DNA of 47,623 nucleotides from an uncultured Acetatifactor sp. (GTDB taxonomy: Bacteria > Bacillota > Clostridia > Lachnospirales > Lachnospiraceae): the NCBI GenBank assembly GCA_934394815.1, contig CAKRRD010000017.1, positions 1 to 47,623 on the forward strand. Direction: 5' to 3'. Position 1 is the stretch's first letter; the number at the start of each line of letters is the position of its first letter. Below are positions 43,299-47,623 of this stretch, piece by piece. A program made the position numbers and the translations under genes. A model generated the notes under the pieces. It was not told the DNA's origin and made no database searches. It saw nothing but the letters and a program-made list of their open reading frames with translations.

Positions 43299-44147
43299 TT
43301 ACAGGTTCAGATTCAGAACATTGTTATTTGTAACTTTTGAAAAAGTACTCTTACCGTCTGCCTTTCCCTTGGTGAACAGGTTCTCATATGCTTTTCCCCA
43401 GTAGGACGATTCAAAGAGTTCCGCCTGTTCTCCCTGTCTTATGGACAGATTGACTACTCCCCGGATCGGATTTCCCGATTTGTTGAACATGGTGTAGTTT
43501 GCCTGTACCGCCGTGAGTTCTCCCCGGAAGCACATCTTGGACCAGTAGAACACCACCTGTCTCGTCACATCCATCGTAAGCAGGGAAAGGATCCCCTCGA
43601 TCTGATGCTGAACGGAATACTCTTTCTCTACAGCGTATTTCGCTGCCTGGGCGATAGCGCCCACCGGTGAATTCACATTGTTCACCATAAAAGCATCATA
43701 CATATTCACCTCGTCAAAGATCAGTTGGACATTCATGGTAGTGGAGGTAGGTACTATATTCTGAATGATCATGTTATTTGCCATATTTCCCATGCTGCCG
43801 CCGCTGTAGTCCAGCTGTGACCCCGTGGCCGTCTGCATCTGGATACTGGAAGGATTATATTGCACCTCCATGGCAAGATATGCCTGATCCTGCCCCAACA
43901 GATTCTTTCTGGCCTTTGATGACACTGTGCCGGACAGTGCATTCTCTGTTGCCTTCATGAATGCATCCTGCAAGTCTTTTGCCGCATCAAGAGTGTCCTT
44001 CATGTTGGCTCTCTTCTTGCGAAGTCTCTCCTCGGCACCGTCCTGTGAAGTGATCTGCTCCAGGGTCTTGATATTTCTTACGCAAAGTATCGCCTTCGGC
44101 ACATTGCCCGACAGGCTGTTCACAAGATTTTCCGCTATAGAGTTCAT
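43299..44147 (-). CDS. CIS tube-adaptor protein (Afp7-type), copy 2
   Basis: This 282-aa paralogue of the next gene has VQYNPSSIQMQTATGSQLDY, TTMNVQLIFDEVNMYDAFMV, EYSVQHQIEGILSLLTMDV and YTMFNKSGNPIRGVVNLSIR. The N-terminal ~80 residues are helical and charged, unlike copy 1, and there is no LysM at the C-terminus. Two such proteins in tandem suggest two stacked adaptor rings or a hetero-oligomeric ring. AAGGAGGTG precedes the start. Confidence 0.87.
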   Translation of the reverse strand: MNSIAENLVNSLSGNVPKAILCVRNIKTLEQITSQDGAEERLRKKRANMKDTLDAAKDLQDAFMKATENALSGTVSSKARKNLLGQDQAYLAMEVQYNPSSIQMQTATGSQLDYSGGSMGNMANNMIIQNIVPTSTTMNVQLIFDEVNMYDAFMVNNVNSPVGAIAQAAKYAVEKEYSVQHQIEGILSLLTMDVTRQVVFYWSKMCFRGELTAVQANYTMFNKSGNPIRGVVNLSIRQGEQAELFESSYWGKAYENLFTKGKADGKSTFSKVTNNNVLNLNL

Positions 44148-44178
44148 TCCTGTCCCACCTCCTTTCCTCGATGTCTAA

Positions 44179-46998
44179 TCAGATCCCTCTTCGCCGCCGT
44201 TCATTCTGCAGACGCTTCTCCAACCGGTTATACACCTGATCTGTGATGTCACCGATCCTTCCCTGTACGCCGCGGCTGATCATCTCCGTAAGATTTTCCG
44301 TCTCCCGGGTGATCTCATGTGTTGTCTGGTTCGTTATATGACGCTCCACCGTTTTGGAATTCTGTGTGACCTCCTCCATCACCCTTGTCTGGTTCTCGAG
44401 CACACGGTTCTGGTTCATCAGTTGTTCCATGATCTCCTCTGTAATCTCATTTTCCGTCTGCTGCTTGTGCACCAGTGCTATCCGGTTCCGGCGCTCCTCC
44501 TCGGTAACTGCACTCTGCACGGGCTCCCTGCGGGAGTTCTCCTCCCACCGCTCAACCACTGTCTCGGAAATATCCCGGAGCGTCTTGTCCGTTTGGCTGT
44601 GAAGCAGTTCCTGCTTGCGCAGCTGCCGTTCCACAAGTTCCCGGTCTCTTGCCGGTTCCTCTGACCTGCTCTGCGGAGCGGTTCTTCCACCATCACCTGC
44701 TGCCCCGTCACCGTAGTACAACTCTGCGGGTGGTCTTTCCAGCCAGTTCTGCTCAAAGGTTTCTGACCGGCTGCTCACCTGTCTGTCAGTATGAGTGTTA
44801 TGCAGTTCCTGCTCACGCAGCTGCCGCTCCAGGAATTCCCGTTCTCCCACCTTTTCCCCAGGTCTGCCTTCCGGGGCAGTTTCTGCGGCAGCTCCGTCCG
44901 GCTCTTCCTGATAGTGCAGTTCCACGGGTTGTCTCTCTACCCAGTTCTGCTCGAAGGTCTCCGACCGGCTGCTCGTCTGTCTGTCTGTGTGTATGTCTGT
45001 CTGTATCTGTTCTCGGGACTCTCTCTCCACAAGTTCGATATCCCGCATCAGTCTTCCGATGCTATGGTTTGTCACAGCTTCCGCCTGCCTGTATCTCTCC
45101 GGAGTCTGCAGATACTGCTCCAACACCTCATAAATGCGCTGTGTATCCTCCGGTAAAAGTGCCAGTTCCTGCTGTCTGAGATGCTCTGCCTGCTCCTGCT
45201 GCTTGTTGCCTTCTTCCTTTAGCTGCTGCAGCATTTCCTGCGGGTGTTCCAGTGCCAGAAGCCCCTCCCGGCGCATCTTTTGCAGGTCGGGTGCCTTTCC
45301 CGGCTTCTCCTGCAAGTTTCTAAGCTGTTCCAGTTTCTGATAATATTTGTTGCGGTTCTCCACATTGTGACGGTGAAATTCCTCCAGCTGTTCCAACGTC
45401 ACCTCCCGGTGTTCCTGACGGACATTGAACGTCGTCCCGTCAATGTTGTTTTGCTCCTGACGCAGGAAAACCTGCTCCGCGGGTTCTTCTTTATCCCCGG
45501 ACTCTCTCTCCGGAAGATACACATGATCCAGCGGCTTTACATTTTCATCCGGCTCTGTCTGCGTCTGCCCTTGCGGCCGCCCGCTATCCTTTAGGACTTC
45601 AAGCTGCTCTGCCTTCTGAAGATACTTCTGATAGGTCTCTGAATGGTAAACATCAATATTGTTCTGCTGCAGTGCCGTCGTGTCAGAATTTGTCTGGTAG
45701 AGCTTCATCTCTGTATTATCAAAGGAGTTCTGTTCCCTGTTCAAATACAGTTCCTCCCGCGAAAACTCTGATCGGTAATTTCTCTCCTCCGTGGTATCGC
45801 CCGCCTGTTGTAAACTGTGATGATCTCCATTCCGGTAGGTTCTGTTATCAATCAGTATCTGAAGAGAGTCCTCCTGATTCTGCTGCAGATTCTCCATTCT
45901 TATTGTTGTCTGTGCCGATGCAGCTTGCGCCCGCTCATCCACTGCTTCCCGGATTGTCACAATGCGGTGAAGCAGCTCCAATTCCTGTCTGTAATTCTCG
46001 TTCAGATTGACAAGATAATCGCCCGCTCTGTCACTGCGGTAATACTGCTGCACAAAATTTCTGTGCAGCCGGTTCATCGTGTTCTCGGCCGAACGGTAAA
46101 AAGCGTTGGACACGGTGTACCACACATCTCCTTTCCGGTCTACGTTCTCATGCCGGTTCTGATATATATTGTCTGCCAGCTGCAACAGTACAGCCGCCGC
46201 AATCTGGTTCGTAATTTTCTGCTCCGTAATCTCCTCCGTAAGGGGCAGAACTTCCTCGTAATAATTCTCATGTCGGTACTCCAGAGGCAGTTTCTCTCCC
46301 TTTGCCTCATTTTCCAACATGTTCAGCAGTATATTTCTGGTGATCCGGTAATATTCTGCGGATTGTAACTCGTCTCCGCTGATATATTCTGCCGAAGCTG
46401 ACGAATTATGGTTAAAATTCGATACGATCTGGTAAATACTTCCCGTCTGCAGACGGTTCATAATGTCCTGATGCAGGTGCAGAATATTATCCTCCTGCCG
46501 GTACTCGCTGTTTTCTGTCTTTTCTTCCCTGCTCTCCTTATAGCTCTGTATCAGTTCCTGCAGCTGCTCCATGTGGTTCCAGTAATAGTCGATCAGCTTC
46601 GTCGTATTTTTTGTCTCTTCCTTGAGTTGTGTGACCTGATGCATGAACCGCTGTACATTCTTAATGCCCAGCTTCTGCAGCATGTCCGTGATGTAGACAC
46701 GATCCTGATAGGTGACACGCATTCCGGCATCTACTGTAATGCGGTTAAGCAGCTGGTTCAGAATCTCCAGTTTCGTCTCCTGGTTCTGATAGATGTTCGT
46801 CTGGTTAAGAACCGTGGAGACACTGCCCTCCGCAAAAAAGACCTCCGGCGGCTCCGTCACCAGATGAAGCAGGTCCTCTCCTGTGACCGTTGCCGACATC
46901 ATCTCGTAATTGCCGGTGATTCTGCGGACAAAACCTTCATAGGAGGGAACAATACCGGCTCTGCACTTTAACTCTATTGGGGCTTTTACTGTCAGCAT
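44179..46998 (-). CDS. Large Gln-rich helical protein with internal repeats; possible tape measure
   Basis: I do not recognise this 939-aa protein with certainty. The first ~120 residues look folded (LKCRAGIVPSYEGFVRRITG, LLNRITVDAGMRVTYQDRVY). The remainder is Gln/Glu/Arg/Asn-rich and predicted coiled coil, with few hydrophobic stretches. Residues ~690-800 hold two copies of a 66-aa repeat centred on SSRSETFEQNW, with a weaker third. The C-terminus is helical (VYNRLEKRLQNERRRR). Length, helicity and position beside tube-adaptor genes fit a tape measure or a scaffolding/cargo-lumen protein, but phage-like membrane segments are absent. AAGGAG precedes the ATG at 46998. Confidence 0.72.
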   Translation of the reverse strand: MLTVKAPIELKCRAGIVPSYEGFVRRITGNYEMMSATVTGEDLLHLVTEPPEVFFAEGSVSTVLNQTNIYQNQETKLEILNQLLNRITVDAGMRVTYQDRVYITDMLQKLGIKNVQRFMHQVTQLKEETKNTTKLIDYYWNHMEQLQELIQSYKESREEKTENSEYRQEDNILHLHQDIMNRLQTGSIYQIVSNFNHNSSASAEYISGDELQSAEYYRITRNILLNMLENEAKGEKLPLEYRHENYYEEVLPLTEEITEQKITNQIAAAVLLQLADNIYQNRHENVDRKGDVWYTVSNAFYRSAENTMNRLHRNFVQQYYRSDRAGDYLVNLNENYRQELELLHRIVTIREAVDERAQAASAQTTIRMENLQQNQEDSLQILIDNRTYRNGDHHSLQQAGDTTEERNYRSEFSREELYLNREQNSFDNTEMKLYQTNSDTTALQQNNIDVYHSETYQKYLQKAEQLEVLKDSGRPQGQTQTEPDENVKPLDHVYLPERESGDKEEPAEQVFLRQEQNNIDGTTFNVRQEHREVTLEQLEEFHRHNVENRNKYYQKLEQLRNLQEKPGKAPDLQKMRREGLLALEHPQEMLQQLKEEGNKQQEQAEHLRQQELALLPEDTQRIYEVLEQYLQTPERYRQAEAVTNHSIGRLMRDIELVERESREQIQTDIHTDRQTSSRSETFEQNWVERQPVELHYQEEPDGAAAETAPEGRPGEKVGEREFLERQLREQELHNTHTDRQVSSRSETFEQNWLERPPAELYYGDGAAGDGGRTAPQSRSEEPARDRELVERQLRKQELLHSQTDKTLRDISETVVERWEENSRREPVQSAVTEEERRNRIALVHKQQTENEITEEIMEQLMNQNRVLENQTRVMEEVTQNSKTVERHITNQTTHEITRETENLTEMISRGVQGRIGDITDQVYNRLEKRLQNERRRRGI
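44740..45000 (-). repeat. Tandem 198-nt coding repeat within the Gln-rich protein
   Basis: The segment starting at 44743 (plus strand) recurs at 44941, an offset of 198 nt or 66 codons, with strong identity across the SSRSETFEQNW block and its flanks. A diverged third unit follows in the protein (QTDKTLRDISETVVERWEEN). Confidence 0.75.
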
Positions 46999-47031
46999 CG
47001 TGTTCTCTCCTTTCCTTTATCCGTCAGTTTT

Positions 47032-47623
47032 TTATTTTTCGGAAGCCTTTTTCTCCCTGCTCCCCAGATAATCCGCTACTGTCCTTGCACTACGCTTGGA
47101 TTTTGTTCCCTTACTCTGTCCCGGATCCCACAGACGGCGATTCTCTAACAGTTCTTCTTTTCTCTTCTCATCCTCCGGGTGGCGGGCAGATACATCTCCC
47201 TTTCCTGCGTAAGTCTCAGCATCAAAGGCCCACAGGCGGCTGTCCTTCAGTAATTCTTCTTTTCTCTTCTCATTCTCCGGGTGGCGGGCAGATCCCTCTC
47301 CTTTTCCGGAATATGTCTGCTTGTCAAACGCCCACCGACGTTCTTTTTTCTGTCCTTCTCCCTCTGTTTTTATCTCCAGAAAATCTTCGGGCTGTCTCGC
47401 ACTGTTTTTGGATTTCGTTACCTTTTTCTTATTCGGATTCCACAGGCGGCGGTCCGCTAACAGTTCTTCTTTTCTCTTCTCATCCTCCGGGTGGCGGGCA
47501 GATACATCTCCTTTTCCGGAATATGTCTGCTTGTCAAACGCCCACAGACGTTCTTTTTTCTGTCCTTCTCCCTCTGTTTTTATCTCCAGAAAATCTTCGG
47601 GCTGTCTCGCACTGTTTTTGGAT
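47032..47623 (-). CDS. Tandem-repeat protein, N-terminus off the window
   Basis: The frame is open from the right edge to a stop at 47032, giving at least 196 C-terminal residues. The protein is built from repeats: the core SARHPEDEKRKEELL followed by RRLW or SRLW occurs three times, and WAFDKQTYSGKG occurs twice plus a variant (WAFDAETYAGKG). It is strongly charged, with no membrane segment or signal seen in the visible part, and ends SREKKASEK. I recognise no family. It lies 33 bp before the Gln-rich protein gene, in the same array. Recurring Trp and SARHPE motifs could be docking sites for a repeated structure such as a ring or tube. Confidence 0.75.
   Translation of the reverse strand, partial: SKNSARQPEDFLEIKTEGEGQKKERLWAFDKQTYSGKGDVSARHPEDEKRKEELLADRRLWNPNKKKVTKSKNSARQPEDFLEIKTEGEGQKKERRWAFDKQTYSGKGEGSARHPENEKRKEELLKDSRLWAFDAETYAGKGDVSARHPEDEKRKEELLENRRLWDPGQSKGTKSKRSARTVADYLGSREKKASEK
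47161..47623 (-). repeat. Direct DNA repeats of 102 and 210 bp
   Basis: A near-identical ~35-bp block occurs at 47161, 47263 and 47473, spaced by 102 and 210 bp. The block at 47341-47414 is identical to 47551-47623, where the window ends, again a 210-bp period (70 codons). Such high DNA identity indicates recent unit duplication and likely length variation between strains. Confidence 0.9.

Noticed and set aside
33674..46998. Prophage rather than CIS
   Set aside because: No terminase, portal, capsid, integrase or lysis gene is seen. Two Afp15-type ATPases and Afp7-type adaptors are CIS marks.
10056..47032. Many other plus-strand open frames of 60-290 codons
   Set aside because: All lie opposite well-supported minus-strand genes with good ribosome sites and recognisable domains. 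None shows a credible motif or start signal.
1..47623. CRISPR arrays, tRNA or rRNA genes, insertion sequences
   Set aside because: I saw no regularly spaced short repeats, no tRNA cloverleaf or rRNA sequence and no transposase. The only direct repeats are coding repeats at the right edge and in the Gln-rich gene.

Overview
The window looks like chromosomal DNA of a Gram-positive anaerobe of the class Clostridia, most likely a Lachnospiraceae-type gut bacterium. The evidence is the DUF177-rpmF-plsX-acpP-rnc-smc-ftsY order, strong AAGGAG-type ribosome binding sites, a SpoIIE/RsbW/STAS regulatory vocabulary, and zinc-type L32. This placement is inferred from gene content and order; no marker RNA gene is present. 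Every gene I can support lies on the minus strand, so transcription runs from right to left. The plus-strand reading frames look like shadows.

Positions 1-9967 are a housekeeping block. Read in the direction of transcription it holds a near-consensus promoter (9939-9967), a DUF177/YceD-like protein, rpmF, a hairpin terminator, a second good promoter with a 13-bp inverted repeat in its leader, plsX, acpP, another hairpin, rnc, smc, a palindromic spacer, ftsY, a threonine dehydratase (ilvA-like) and the start of a YitT-family membrane protein that runs off the left edge.

Positions 10056-47623 form one unbroken same-strand array of about 37.6 kb with very short gaps (largest about 90 bp). It encodes part of a contractile injection system (CIS). 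The upstream end (right edge) holds a tandem-repeat protein and a large Gln-rich helical protein with internal repeats. These are followed by two paralogous tube-adaptor (Afp7-type) proteins, a gpD/gp27-like hub, a separate gpV/gp5-like spike, a gp25 wedge protein, two baseplate J-type proteins and a P2 gpI-type wedge protein. Sheath, inner tube, PAAR tip and tail fibre genes are not in the window; they may lie beyond 47623.

A signalling and envelope block interrupts the array (25204-33658): a STAS anti-anti-sigma-like protein, an orphan FtsE-like ABC ATPase, a GCS2-type glutamate-cysteine ligase homologue, a periplasmic-type solute-binding protein, a dicarboxylate/amino-acid:cation symporter, a Cache-HAMP-SpoIIE phosphatase, an RsbW-like kinase, a membrane histidine-kinase-like ATPase with no visible phospho-acceptor His, and a membrane-anchored SH3b protein. 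STAS, RsbW-like and SpoIIE proteins together make a complete partner switch except for a target sigma factor. I infer that it controls expression or firing of the CIS in response to an extracellular ligand.

Next come a small basic/acidic protein and two large AAA+ ATPases of the Afp15 type. The last 10 kb (10056-20479) is a probable cargo region: a 59-aa four-cysteine protein translationally coupled to a protein with a C-terminal ADP-ribosyltransferase signature, then three large uncharacterised proteins interleaved with three paralogous double-GNAT proteins. Two of the large unknowns share a homologous core domain. The most novel material is this cargo/GNAT region and the partner-switch block built into a CIS operon.
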